Shown: positions 44,835-56,245 of the stretch, in pieces
Layout: the number at the start of each line of letters is the position of its first letter
How positions within the stretch are numbered: position 1 is the stretch's first letter
NCBI GenBank assembly: GCA_003427395.1
Contig: BFEA01000183.1
Location: 2,184,629-2,248,628 of the forward strand
Length of the DNA: 64,000 nt
Origin: Chara braunii
Lineage: Eukaryota > Streptophyta > Charophyceae > Charales > Characeae
Direction: 5' to 3'
Notes under the pieces: generated by a model
Database searches by the model: none
What the model saw: only the letters and a program-made list of their open reading frames with translations
What the model was told of the DNA's origin: nothing
Position numbers and translations under genes: made by a program

Positions 44835-45752
44835 CTATTGCTGCCTTGCGCCTCGTCTTGCCCAATTCCTTGTCCACTGTTCCTCGGCAGGCTTTCTAAC
44901 CCCAAGGCCGTAGGTCTCGATTTCTCTTTTCATCCTTACAATTTTTCGTAGCTCTGCCTCGTTGAAAAAATCCAATGGTGTGGCTTCCACCACTGCCCTT
45001 GCGAGTTCCCGAGTCTTGATAATCCATTCGTGCCTAATCGCATTGGTCCATTGCTGAAACCAATGATTGGGCGTTGGCCCAAACTCGTCCTCCCATCTAA
45101 AAGCCCCGTCGCCCGACTGGTGCATCGGAGACCGCCCCTCTTCCCTAGGCCTCGAGATCTCATCCCTCTCATCCCCACTGCTGATTTTTATGACTTCTCG
45201 CACATCCTCCTCCTCGTCCTCCTCGTCTTCTGTCTGTATGGGGTTATATCCACATGCAAGGTTCTTTGGATCGTAGGTAAAAGGAATCTCTGTCCCCGTC
45301 CTATACCCCTCGCAACTGTCGTGGCCACTTCGTCCTTCAAGCGGGCTCTCCCTTCTTTCCTCACCCTCCTCATATTCGTCGCGCATGTCTTGTCCCCCCT
45401 CGCTTTCCCCATGCCAAGTCTCACGTCGCTTGCCCCTATTGACTCTTTCCTCGTCAGAGACCTGAACCTTGTTTCCCATCTCTGTATTGCCTCCCTCTTC
45501 CTCTTCTGCCTTTTCCTTCCCTCCCTCACTGTCAGACGAGATTTCTATACCTTCTCCCTCACGGAGGCCCTCACGGAGGGGTGAGGATTTCCTACACAAG
45601 CATTTCCTTTCTCCCCTGCCTACCACAGGGCTACCCATGAGTCCTATATATTACTTTCTCTTTGCCGCTCTCCTCCCTTGGCTTGGTCCTGCTTCCTCCC
45701 CTCCGGTAGGCCTGTTGATTGCCCCGCTGTCATTTTCGTCACCGAACTCCAT
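44835..45752 (-). pseudogene. Acidic ORF 3' of integrase in element D
   Basis: An open frame of 267 residues from ATG 45638; the same frame continues upstream to ATG 45752 across a TAA, giving about 304 residues. The first half is disordered and acidic (EISSDSEGG, EEEEGG, EDEEDEEEDV) with a basic patch RRAAKRK near the start. The C-terminal 90 residues look folded: FRWEDEFGPTPNHWFQQW, WIIKTRELARAVV, FFNEAELRKIVRMKREI. It lies about 370 nt beyond the integrase, the place where env-like or other extra ORFs sit in some retroelements. No signal peptide or membrane segment is visible, so it is not an envelope protein. No counterpart was seen in element A. Confidence 0.5.
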
Positions 45753-46117
45753 CTTCTTTTTTTCTCTTAGACCCTGTATAATAAAACAACACCCGCAAAA
45801 CCCCTCATGCACCCATTCCCCCAGTCTGGTAGGTCGTTCCCCCTTTTTTCCCAGAATGCTCCCAACATCCTTTGCAACATGCCCCTATTATGCATGCGAA
45901 TGCGTCGTTTGTGATGACCCCATTTTTTTACCGTAAAAAACTATGGTACAATGCCCCAAATATCCCTTCCCGTTGTCACACAAGCCAGATATTGCAAACC
46001 CCCGAGTCACGCTGCCTTTCAACCTCAGTCAGTCCAAGCCAAAGCGCCAGTCCCCCCAAAAAATGACAGTCCCACGAACATGGTCAGAGACAAACCATAG
46101 TGTGGACAAGGCTGTGG

Positions 46118-47516
46118 TCAGTCTTTAACTTGTGGCTCCTCAGTTTCCTTATCTTCGGCCTCCTTAAGCCATTGTTCCACTGGGTCCCGACTTAGAAACC
46201 TGACCAATCGTTGCCCCGGGAAGGGTCCTTTTAATCTAGTTTCATCCAAATCTTCCAGTTTGAAGGTGTTCAGTCCCACCCGCTTGGCAACCCGGTAGGG
46301 GCCTTTGAACCTCCTTCCCATCTATCCCGACCAAGTACTTTCTAGTGTCGAGTTCCTTAGCAATACCATCCTTCCCACTTGAAGTGGCTCCTTTCTGACA
46401 TTCTTAACCTGGTCCCACCTTATTTTGTCCCTCATTCTGTTGTCTAGTACCCAGTTGGCGATGTCTTCCATGACCTCCTCATTCTTAAGGATTTGTTGAC
46501 ATCTTGCCTCGATTAACTCTTCAGTGGTCATTTGCGGATCTTCATCTAACCTATTCCAAGTAGGTACCAAGGCTTCCACAGGAAAGTCGATCTCTCTTCC
46601 GTACCAAAGTTCTGCCGGGATACATCCTGTTGTCCTTTTAAGGGTCATATTCTCTGCAAAGACAGCCTGCTTAAGATACCTAGGCCAGTTCCCCAGATGG
46701 TCCGCTGCGAGTTTTGCAATCGTGTTCTTCAAGGTTTGGTGCCCCCTTTCCACAGGTGCATTGGCCTCAGGGTGATATGGCTCGTTGAGTTTGATCGGTA
46801 CGCAGAGTCTCTTAAGCATCCCCAATACTTCTTGGTTCACAAACTCTGTCCCATTGTCTGCTATAAACGTCCTTACCAACGGATGCCTAAAGTAGAAGTC
46901 TTCTATCCAATCCGCCACACTCCTCCCTGTCTTTTTCTTGAGGGCGACTGCCTCCACGAACCCACTCAGGTTGTCTCGCGCATCCAGGATATACCTATAC
47001 CCATCCGTTGATACAGGCATGACCGCAAGGTCGAGGTGGACAAGATGCCCCGGCCCTAGCACCCGCGTTGGTCTAAGCGGCTCGAAGACCCGCACCGAGC
47101 TTCGTTCTTGGCAAATAAGGCAAGTCTGGCAGTATATGGCGACCATACCTGCCATGCCTGGCCAATAATAGAGTGGCGTTATCTTTGGACGACCGATGAC
47201 CTCCAGCTAACCCGTCGTGCATTGCCTGGATAACGTCTACTTGCCTAGGTCTTCCGCACACAACCCTTCTGAGCATAGCACCTTCCTCCCTTTAGAACAA
47301 ATACCCGCCCCTTAGGACGTACCTTTCGGCTTCTTCCCTTGCTTTAATACTGACTTTCGTAGGTTGTTTGTTGCCTACCAGCAACAGCCCGATCTCCCGA
47401 AAGAGCCCTTCGTATGATTGGACATAGAAAAACTCCTCCCCTTCCTGGCCCCCATCCTTTCCTTCCTGCATCTGGTTTACCACCCATTGTAACTCTTTCC
47501 TTTCCCAAGATTCCAC
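46118..47516 (-). pseudogene. int: Tether and integrase of element D
   Basis: The tether (47516 down) has FFYVQSYEG and YVLRGGYLF, a TAA, then LRRVVCGRPRQVDVIQAM and the zinc-binding start HDGLAGGHRS. A frameshift near 47.17 kb follows. From 47155 one frame has CQTCLICQERS, HLDLAVM (first Asp), DARDNLSGFVEA, DWIEDFYFRHP, IADNGTEF (second Asp) and, 35 residues on, VERGHQTLKN (Glu). At 46322-46324 an in-frame TAG separates this from the C-terminal part (RRFKGPYRV, FLSRDPVEQW) ending at 46118. DNA joining was its role. One frameshift and two stops disable it. Confidence 0.85.
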
Positions 47517-48182
47517 TTAGCTCATCACTGCTTCCCGGCCTCCCTCGACTGCCATTGCTATCAGTTCCTCTTTTGGCCCTACTATCGCTCCCCATGAGTT
47601 TTTTTCTTCTCTGTGCCCTCGAGTGGCAATTGGTCATTCTCTAAGTTCTGCTACTACGGCAGGTGCCCTCTTCTCCAAAGTCTGGATCAATAGTTCTCCC
47701 GACGTGCATTCCCCGCTCATCATTTCGTCTGGCTCGGTCTGGCTCCGCACGCGGCAGCGCGGGACCCTCTCGGCCGCTTCACGCAGGAGTTGGACCAACC
47801 TTGTCGCAAACACATAATTGGAGCTTCCTTAGGCCGCTCTGGTTGAGTGCGCCAACCATACCTCTCGCGAACCCCTACGATATGATAGGGCCTACGCGAG
47901 GCACAACTTACCTCCACCTTACGGGAGTTGTCACCTCCCTTCGGTGGGCGTATCCCCGCCGAGCTACCCAATCCACAGTACGAAAGCTGATCAGTTGCAA
48001 TCGCAGAGGTGGACCAGCCGAGGGCGTTTCTCGTTCGCTGTAGCATAGGGGGTACGCGCGGTAATACGCCTATCGGACCCGCACGCGAACCGGCATCTTA
48101 GGGGGCTGAGGTCCCAAGCGAGGCTCGTCGTCGGTCGACTAGGACGTATCCCACACACCACGCGCACGCCACTGTGCGAACA

Positions 48183-48208
48183 AACACACACACACACACA
48201 CACACACA
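48183..48208. repeat. AC microsatellite
   Basis: ACACAC run at the position equivalent to the GT run at 22484. Confidence 0.9.
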
Positions 48209-49156
48209 TACACACGAAACGACACAACACAAACAATGCGACAACGCTCCTAGCCCCTCGGTAGCCAACCCATAACTTTCCGATGCGGAAATCGGATAGG
48301 CGTCGCGTGCGAGACTTAGTATAAAATCGCGCGGACGCAGAGCCTACTCATATCGACTAGCAATGCAAACGTACGCAAGCAGTCGCAATGATGGCGTACT
48401 ATGTAGTACCCATGTTCGCGCGGTCCTCGTTAATCTCGAGGGTCGCATTCGACACTCAAGTGTCGGCTGACACGCGCCTTGAGGGTTAATCTCTCGACGC
48501 TGGACAACCGCCAAGCGCGGTTGAAGACCACAAACCCTCTTCTGCACTCTCTGTGCAGAGCGGGTGGTACACAGGTGCTTACCTGTGGTGGCAGTCGTCT
48601 CTTACTGCCCTGGAGATGAGCCCCAGGCCTGGGCGGAAGTCAAGGGGTTTGACTTTGACGGCTGCCACGGACTATAACGTCCAACTATAAAAATTAACAA
48701 ACAAAATCATCCAGTAAATAGATAACCATCCCACCACTCATATATCAAATCAGATATCGAGATAACAAGAAAAGAAGGGGAGAACATAAGCCCATCAGGT
48801 ATGCATATCGTGCGACACATGGTTGTCATTCTCACTGTCTCCAAAGTATGGCCCATATAGCTCCAAAATACTAACCTGCATACAACACAGACACACACAA
48901 TAGCCACATTGCCATACACCAATGTGGCCAACTTTACTATTCCCTGTAACTCATACCACGCCTCACACACTCAAGCCCCAGTCATAGTCCAGTTTTTCAT
49001 AAAACTCATAAGTTCTTTATGATGGTCATTAAAAGAAGTCCGGTTGAAACCCTTCAAAGAAACATCTCAAGTCTCAGGGCTAACCCAATCAAGTTGAGGT
49101 ACAGGTATAAGCAAAGTTGTGTCGTGAGTCGACAAGCCGGCGAGCAACCAACCGAC

Positions 49157-49175
49157 CTGTTATCAGTGATAACAG
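49157..49175. other. Partner copy of the 19-bp palindrome
   Basis: CTGTTATCAGTGATAACAG, the counterpart of 21555-21573, unchanged in both arms although surrounding sequence has diverged. Confidence 0.6.
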
Positions 49176-50039
49176 AAGATGATCCTTGTGAGATCAAGCT
49201 GAACTAGTCCAAGTCCTAAATCGAATGTCCAAGAAAGGCCTGTACGATAAGACAGGTCAATGCCCAAGCTAAATCATCAGCATATGGGGGATGAACCTCC
49301 ATAGCACATCCTCACTCAAGGTTATTTGCCAACTAAGTTTAAGCCTACCTCTAAGCCAGTGCCCAAAGCAAAGGTAGACTAATGGCAGAATCTCCCCTAT
49401 TCAGGGTGGATCGTCAGAATCGTCACCTGTCAAAATATAATCTAACTCCTCTAAATCGAGAAAATTTCGGCAGTGCTTCCCGTAGAAAAAATGTCTTTTC
49501 AGAATTTATATCAGTCTGAATATGAAAACAAAAATAGTCTTTGATTTTCCAAAGTTCAATTTTTGTCTAACTCCCTGAATTAGCAAAAATTTGGGCAGCA
49601 CTCCCTTTAAAAAAGAAGACTTTCCATATTTTTACTAAGTCATATATAAACTTTAGACAAGTTGAACTTTGACAAGTCCAAATTTGACTAACTCCTTGGA
49701 TTTGCAGAAATTTCGGCAGCGCTTCCCGTAGAGAAAGTAGCTTACCAAAATTTATACAGAGTCAAGTAAAATAAAAGATCTCAGAAAATGCAAGAATCTA
49801 TCTAAGTAAAAACGTTTTGCCCATAAAATGCAGAAATTGAAACTAACTCCTATCACTCTAGCACGAGGCGAGCCTCTAAAGCAACTACCTGTCAACCTGA
49901 CACTCAAACCAAGTAGTAGCCTCACTCAGTCTCATGCAAGCCAAACCACAAAGGTAAGTACTCTCACCATCCCCAAGCCAACTTGACAGACAATAGTTCG
50001 TAATCTCTCGATGCTTAATTCCCTTATACCCAGCTTACA

Positions 50040-50880
50040 TAGGGCATAAAGTCAAGCCGTCCAATCTTATGGAACCTGCCTGACTCAGCCATTGAGTATA
50101 CACGAACATGTTGCACAACTACTTCTCTCTTCCTTTTGGGCATATGACTAAGCCGTTCATCTTAGAACAAGGCTCAGCCACCCCGAACTGTTTAATATCC
50201 AAGTTATATATACCTCTGTGAGCTTGGTGTTCAAAAGTTGGGCATAGGACTTAGTCGTTCATCTTAGAACAAGACCAGCCTGCCCAGGGTTACCTTCAAT
50301 TATACTCTTAGTTATACTCTCTTCATTCCATGATAAGCTATAGCTAGACCGTCCAATCTTATGGAACCCATGCCTGACTATCCTGTTTATAAATAGGATA
50401 GTATAAAATATAGCCAAAATTTTACCTTTTAGGTTCCAACATGTGCGAGGCTTTGGGCCAGACCGTCCAATCTTATTGAACATATTTGGTCCTCTGCCAG
50501 ATTTATTTATCTCTGATCCCACTGTGTACGGCATGAGTCCAAGGTTGTCCAATCTTATGGACATGTCGTGCCCTCAGCGAGAATTAGTCCCTCAGAATGA
50601 AACAGGAAGGGGTTGAGCCATCCAATCTTATGGACTTGCTAAGATCTCCTCGACCAAAAACAAAGGAAACAGAACAAACCCCAATCAAACATGGCAACCA
50701 AACCCTCCAATCTTATGGTACAAGTTCGGCCTCTAAAAAGTCGACCACAGTCAAACCCTCACAATTCAGAGCAATCAGACCGTCCTATCTTATGGAACTG
50801 GTCTGACTCTCCATGCAATTCAAAAATAAAAGACAGCGGTCAGGTCGTCCAATCTTATGGAACTGGTCTGACCCCATAGG
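50040..50880 (-). repeat. Array of ten hairpin units in B'
   Basis: Plus-strand core GTCCAATCTTATGGAAC or GTTCATCTTAGAAC at about 50053, 50150, 50243, 50345, 50460, 50535, 50615, 50700, 50780 and 50845. It is the reverse-orientation relative of the 19864-20682 array. Complementary flanks differ between units: TCAGACC/GGTCTGA (50775-50781 and 50800-50806), GGTCAG/CTGACC (50838-50843 and 50868-50873), AAGCC/GGCTC-like at 50150. Confidence 0.75.
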
Positions 50881-51405
50881 ACCCATTCAGGCTCAAGCCA
50901 AACCACCTTTCAGCCGCCCTTCCCCCAGATGTACCCCTTTTGTGTTCACGATCTGCGTTCAGGCAATCAACAACCTGAAACTGCAATTGCACACACAGTC
51001 CTTTACTTAGTCTGACTTGTCTTGCCAGTCAACTTAAGTCAAAATAAGGGTGCACGCAACATACTCAATCAAATGTAGCAAGATGTACAGGTAGGGGTTA
51101 TACCAAGGTATATAGAGGGAAAACAAATAGTTACCTTTCAATTCCCTGCCTCCAGAGCCTCGCCTAGGCTCCGGCAGAGCTCCCGCAATCGGTGGGGCGA
51201 ACCTCCCACAGAGGCCTTGGCGCGGATTACGGGTTGCAATCCCGCCTGCCGCCTTCCTCTCAAAACCGATAGACTAGACTTAGGGTAAGAAAGGTAGAAA
51301 GAGAGGTTTCAGACGCTCGAGATACAAGAGGGGTGCTCTCAGACTTGCGCGAGAGGGCCTTGGTTCCTTGACTCGCCTCAGGGCCCCGCAATGATGGCCA
51401 ATCCT

Positions 51406-54400
51406 CCCAACCGTCGTTCCAACCAAAGCCAAACTGCCGAAACAACCCCTCCGAACGAACCTCTAAATCACGGCATTGACTCCCTTTCAACAGGCTTACT
51501 CCGCCCACAACCGTTGCCTTGCCTTCCCATTACCCTGCCCGGTAGGATGGGCAACACCCCAGCCCCTATATAAGTCCCTAAGCCCTGTGGCTAACCGCTG
51601 CTACTCTCGCAGCGACAGGCCCGATGGTCATTAGGCGCGTTTGCAACCCCGTGGCTTGTCTCCAGCCACCTCACACAGCAGGGAAATCGACACTCCGATC
51701 ATAGACCGAGCCTGCAGCCTCGTAGCTATCCTGTTCCTTGTATCGGCTAAAGGGGCAGGCACCACACCGGCCAACAGGCCAGTCTGCAGTCCGCAACTTC
51801 TACTCAATCACATGGGTGGCACAACAATCCCCAGATAGACGTCCAAGTTACAGTCCGTTTGCTGTCCCTCGCTCCTTCGTTGCTTGGCAGCATGTAGTGC
51901 ACAGGCCAGCAGGTAAGCTTCCAGTCCCGCAGCCCCGTACCTTCATTTTTATCGACCTGCTGAGCGACGCACTGGCCAGCAGGTACACATTCGACCCCAC
52001 CGCTGACCTCCCGCTGCTTATATCAATCGTAGGAGTAGCATAAGATGAATATTATCACCGAAAACGACCAAGTACACCAACGCATTTACTACCTCGTTCT
52101 CCCCGGCGCAACTCTTACGACTTGCCACGCAAGACTCGTCCACCAACTGCAGGGTCTGGGCCTACCACCGGATTCGCCCGTCGCGCAAGCTTAGGAATAC
52201 TACTGCTCTCCTCTAATCTCACTAGGACACTCTGACGAAACAACTAACTCCTAACCCGCCATCTCTATTCTCCCAGTATCCTTGCGCAGTCCATTTCTGT
52301 ATTAACCCGCCCTCTACTAACTTTCTCACCAAACTGACCTCACGAGCATGTTCGCAATGCTAAAAAACCTCCATTTTGGTCCTTCCCCAGCCCGCTTTAA
52401 CTCAGAAACGAAGGGGAACGGCCTCTTTTACTCTCATTCCCCCTCCCTCCCTGTCGAATGTACCCGGGCGCAAATTCGCGCCGGGTTCGTCCTCGCCCCT
52501 GGCTGCTTCACCCGTACTCCCACGTCCTCAGCCCTTGGCTCTATGACACTCCGCTCTCCCCAAACGCTAGCTCCTCCATCACAGCGCAGCCCTCTGTCCA
52601 CTTACCTTCCATCCTACTCCCTCTTGCGCCCGTCCGCGTCCAGATTCGGGCCCCCTCTATCTTCCTTCCCGCCATATCCACGCACTAACCTTTCTACCAA
52701 TCTCTCTCCCTACCCCCTAATCACTAAAACTAACATCCTAACTGAACTCGCCCGGGGTTAAACCCCCAAAGTCGATCCTTACCTCACCCGTTTCAGTTAA
52801 GGAACGAGTGAGCTATGTCTTCCTCCCTCCGCCATACTCGCTCCTCTCGGCGCACCCCCTCCGCCACTAACCTCTAATCACTAAATCTAACACTACTAAT
52901 CAACTCGCAGCCCCAAAAAAACCCCGGTTACGATCTTTCCTCGCTCGTTTCTGTTGAGAAACGGGAGAGTTATCTCTATTTCGCTCCGCCCGACTTCGCC
53001 ATCGCCCAATCCGCCCCCGTGCACCTGGGTTGATTCGTCGCCCAGGTTCAACCCCTTGTTTGCCTACTCCCCGCCTCGCTCTCTCCCCGGCTGCTCGTCA
53101 CCCCTCATTGCCCGTTACTTCACTGTGATGCCGCTAATCACCCGCTGCCACCTCTCGCTCGCACCGCTTGCTGTATCAGTGCCCGCCTCCCCTTTCGGCC
53201 ATCTCCAGCCTCCACCTGCCGAATGCACCCGGCGTGAATTCGTGCCCGGGTTCACCCCCTCTCCATGCCTTCGAGCCCGCCTCCCCGCTCGTCTTCTGCA
53301 GCGCTGCTACTCGGCCCACTATCGCTCAGCGCTGCCCGTCTCTTCTACCACGCACTGCTCTGTGTCGGCACCCATCGCCACCCGGCCCGCTGCAGCACTC
53401 AGTCGCCCTGCCCGTTCTTTGCACGGCGCCGCCCGGCCAGTCTCACACCCGCTAGTCCCGGCCGCCCCACTATCGCCTACTCTACCTCCCCTGTTACTGA
53501 CTATCGTTGTCCGACGCTAGTCTCCTTAGTCCTAACGTCGGGTCGCACTGCAGCCAACCTCCCCTGTGACTCTGCACTTCGCCTACTGCCTAGGGGTAGG
53601 CCGCTGCCCCTCCCCTTGTGCTTGTTCGCGTGCACCTGGCACTACCTGCCGGCCAGGTTCAGCCCCTTTTTGCTCGGCCCCGGCAGAGTTGGCTGCCCTT
53701 TCGGGTCCCCAGCGGGCAACCCCCACATAAGCCGTCCTGCAGTTGAGGGCATCGGCCTACTACAGGCCCATAGCGCGGTTCCATACGGTCCGCCACACGC
53801 CGTAGTACCGCGGCGGGCATTGCCATAGTGCCCCAGGCGTAGTCCGCCCGCTCGCGAGTCCCAATGACCCGCTTACACTCAAACCTCCCACAGCAAGCCG
53901 CGGATGGTGCTGCCGTTGCGGGGATGCCCACTCCATTCAACTTTTTCCTCCGCCTCGTGGGCCAATCGCCCGCCGGCCCGCATGCACGCTGAGCTCCTCG
54001 GTCCATGTTCTCAAAATGGGCTGGACAGAGAACTTTCGTCAGCATCCCGCCATGCGGGAACCTATAAGTCTTAAACGAAAAGAGGCGTGCGCTCAAGGTC
54101 CTCGACTGCCGCGACGGTCTCCAAATTCGGCGTGGCGTCCAAGTCAAAGAACGCCGGAGCAAAATAATAATACGACAATAGATAACAAGTTAATTTGAAC
54201 TTCTACTCGTCAGGATATGGCCACACTGTTCTAACGACAGCCACTAAGTCCGGCGTCACGTCGCCGGAACCTACAAAGTCAAACAACCCAACAGTAAATA
54301 ATAATAGAAAAAAGAAAACATAAATAAATGTTGTGTGCCCTACTGACCCCACGACTCCGCGCATGCCTAGGAAGTGCCCAGTTGCGCCTCACCGTCAATA

Positions 54401-54508
54401 CCCCACACCGCCACGCGTGCTTCTCACCCTGACAAGAACCTATGCTTCCGCTCAGGCGCACGCCGTCGGGCGGGTGACACTGCACTTGCGTGACTTGCAA
54501 AAACCACG
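51406..54508. other. Upstream part of the insertion in element D
   Basis: C-rich DNA on the plus strand without supported coding. The frames of 137-188 codons at 52.3-53.8 kb overlap, are Pro/Ser/Leu-rich and follow base composition. It holds four copies of a structured GC-rich hairpin and an AT-rich edge near 54.2-54.3 kb. It may be the LTR of the inserted B-type element, but no second copy is present to prove it. Confidence 0.45.
52456..53665. repeat. Four dispersed hairpins of one family (stem ACCYGGN)
   Basis: ACCCGG/CCGGGT at 52462-52467 and 52481-52486; ACCTGGG/CCCAGGT at 53023-53029 and 53041-53047; ACCCGG/CCGGGT at 53227-53232 and 53246-53251; ACCTGGC/GCCAGGT at 53634-53640 and 53652-53658. 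Each is preceded by TG(C/T)A or TGTA and followed by TC then a C-rich run. Both arms change together between copies. Confidence 0.7.
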
Positions 54509-54534
54509 CCAAATACCCTTGTAAGGGTATTTGG
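54509..54534. other. 26-bp near-perfect palindrome near the insertion edge
   Basis: Arms CCAAATACCCTT and AAGGGTATTTGG around a central GT. The left part of element D coding (from ADGLSR on) reaches this palindrome, and the inserted DNA lies on the other side or shortly beyond. Confidence 0.6.
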
Positions 54535-56245
54535 TACGACAACGTCTATGGGCTCTGCATCCTCCATCCCTTCGGGAGTGATGCAAACCCGACTCAACCC
54601 ATCTGCCTTGTTGCGGATTCCAGCAATCTGTTCGATCTTGTAATCGAACTGCCAGATGAATCCTACTCATCTCCCTACCGTCGGATGTATAGGCCTGTAA
54701 TTCTTTAGAGCCCCTGCGAAATTCGTCGGATCGATCCTTAAGATGAACCGCCTCCCAAATAGGTAGGCCTGAAAGGTCTTAAGGCAATGCAGGATGGCTA
54801 GGACTTCCTTCTTGAATTGCGAGTACCGTCGTTCTGCGGAGTTCAGGGTTCTACTCTCGAACCTAATCGGCCTCTTTTTTCCTCCCTCATCCCTTTGAAT
54901 CAACATACCTCCTACGACCAAAGGTCCTCCATCCGTCTCTAGGATGAAGGGTCGTCCCACTTCGTCATTAAAACAAGGCGCGGATAGGGCGACTGCCTCG
55001 GATGTCAATATGTCCTTGAGCCTTTGGACAGCTTCTTCTCGCTCCTCCGTCCAATCCATGGTTCCTTCTTCCCTGATCATAGCCCGAATAGGCTCAACAA
55101 TCTTGGCAAAGTTCTTAATGAAGATCCTCCAAAAGCAGACTATGCCTAGGAATGCCCTTACCTCCGTCGTCGTGCGCAGTGGTGTCGGCCACTGTGATAT
55201 CTTATCGGTCTTTGCCGAATCCGGCTTCCTGCCGTAAGCACCGCAACGAAATCCTAGTATAGTTACCTCCGGTACTGCTAGGATAATCTTTGATCCACTA
55301 GCTGTAATGTTGTATACTAGGAACGGGCGGAGTAAGTCCTTAATGTCATGCAGGTGGTCCCACATAAAACGTCGGATCCCCGGCTGGACTTTCGTCTCGT
55401 CCTTCTCCTGCGCGCCTTTGATCGGATTGTCATCGATGTAAGACTCACATTTTTCTGGGAACATGTCCCTGACCACTACGAGCATCCTGCGTTGCGCTTC
55501 GGCCACCTTGTTTGTGAATCCCATAGAGGTCACTTGCATCTGTAGCTGGCCTACGGGGGTGTGCATAGCGGTGTATGGTCTGTCCCGAACATCCAATGGA
55601 AGTTGGTCGTACCCTGAGTACAGATCTATCAGGGAGTAAATGCTCCGACCGGCATGCGATTCTGCTAATAAGTCAGCCTGAAGTAGCAAGCCAGCATCCC
55701 GGATGGTTACCGCATTCAACTTCTGCAGGTCCCGAATCCACCTTAGTGTCTTGTTATGCTTTTGAAAGACGAACCACTGGTTTGCGTATGGCGACGCCGT
55801 AGGTTCCGCAACGAAGGAGTCCATCTTTGCTCGGAGGAGGTCTGTTACTTTTCCTGCTATCCCAAATTCATAGGATGGCCCCTTGTCATTCCAGCACTCA
55901 TGTTCTACCATGTGGATTCTGACCGGAGGGATCAACTTCGCATCCAGTCATCCCTTCTGGTGATCACTAAAGGCAAATGCCAGATGAAACTCCTGGCAGT
56001 TCATTTTGATCAGGCGGGTTTCTTCTTCTGTTAAGAACCCGTCTATCCCTATCTTCATTGTGTCAGCTACCTCATCTGGTATCCGATGTCCCTCCGTCGC
56101 CCTTCTTTCTCGGATCACTCGAAGGACGTCTTCCTCCTTCTCCATAGTCTCTTCCTTTGACGTCTCTAGCAGGATCGAGACCGGTTTTGCTTTCTTCCCT
56201 ACCGGCTTGTACTTTCGAACACTTCCTTCCGGGATCTTTCTCCTA
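54535..56245 (-). pseudogene. pol: Reverse transcriptase-RNase H of element D
   Basis: One frame with in-frame TGA at 55945-55947 (A has Arg there) and TGA at 54667-54669 (expected Trp). Order: VRKYKPVGKK, DTMKIGIDGF, NCQEFHLAFAF, SPYANQWFVFQK, RDLQKLNAVTIRDAG, YSLIDLYSGYDQL (catalytic Asp), YIDDNPIKGA at about 55426-55440 (catalytic DD), VRAFLGIVCFWRIF (thumb), then RNase H with FILETDGGPLVVGG, RFESRTLNSAERRY, FGRRFILRIDPTNF and NKADGLSR. It is the best preserved pol in the window and defines the lineage motifs. Just after RNase H the coding is interrupted by the insertion. Confidence 0.9.

Larger units (their letters stand above)
47745..51405 (-). repeat. Element B' segment: inverted diverged copy of the element B leader
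   Basis: Matches 19338-22960 in reverse orientation with the same landmarks in the same order, ending in the first about 30 Gag codons (QLLREAAERVPRC against QLLCDAAGRVPRC). Downstream of that the sequence rejoins element D between 47.64 and 47.76 kb. No B-type protease or RT follows, so the inserted copy lost its 3' part. It interrupts element D between RNase H and integrase. Confidence 0.75.

Noticed and set aside
53023-53060. tRNA-like T-arm (GGTTCAA) in the GC hairpins
   Set aside because: No acceptor, D or anticodon arms at the right spacing; the motif belongs to a repeated hairpin family.
52348-53828. Pro/Ser/Leu-rich plus-strand frames of 137-188 residues
   Set aside because: Overlapping frames in C-rich DNA with no motifs; explained by composition.
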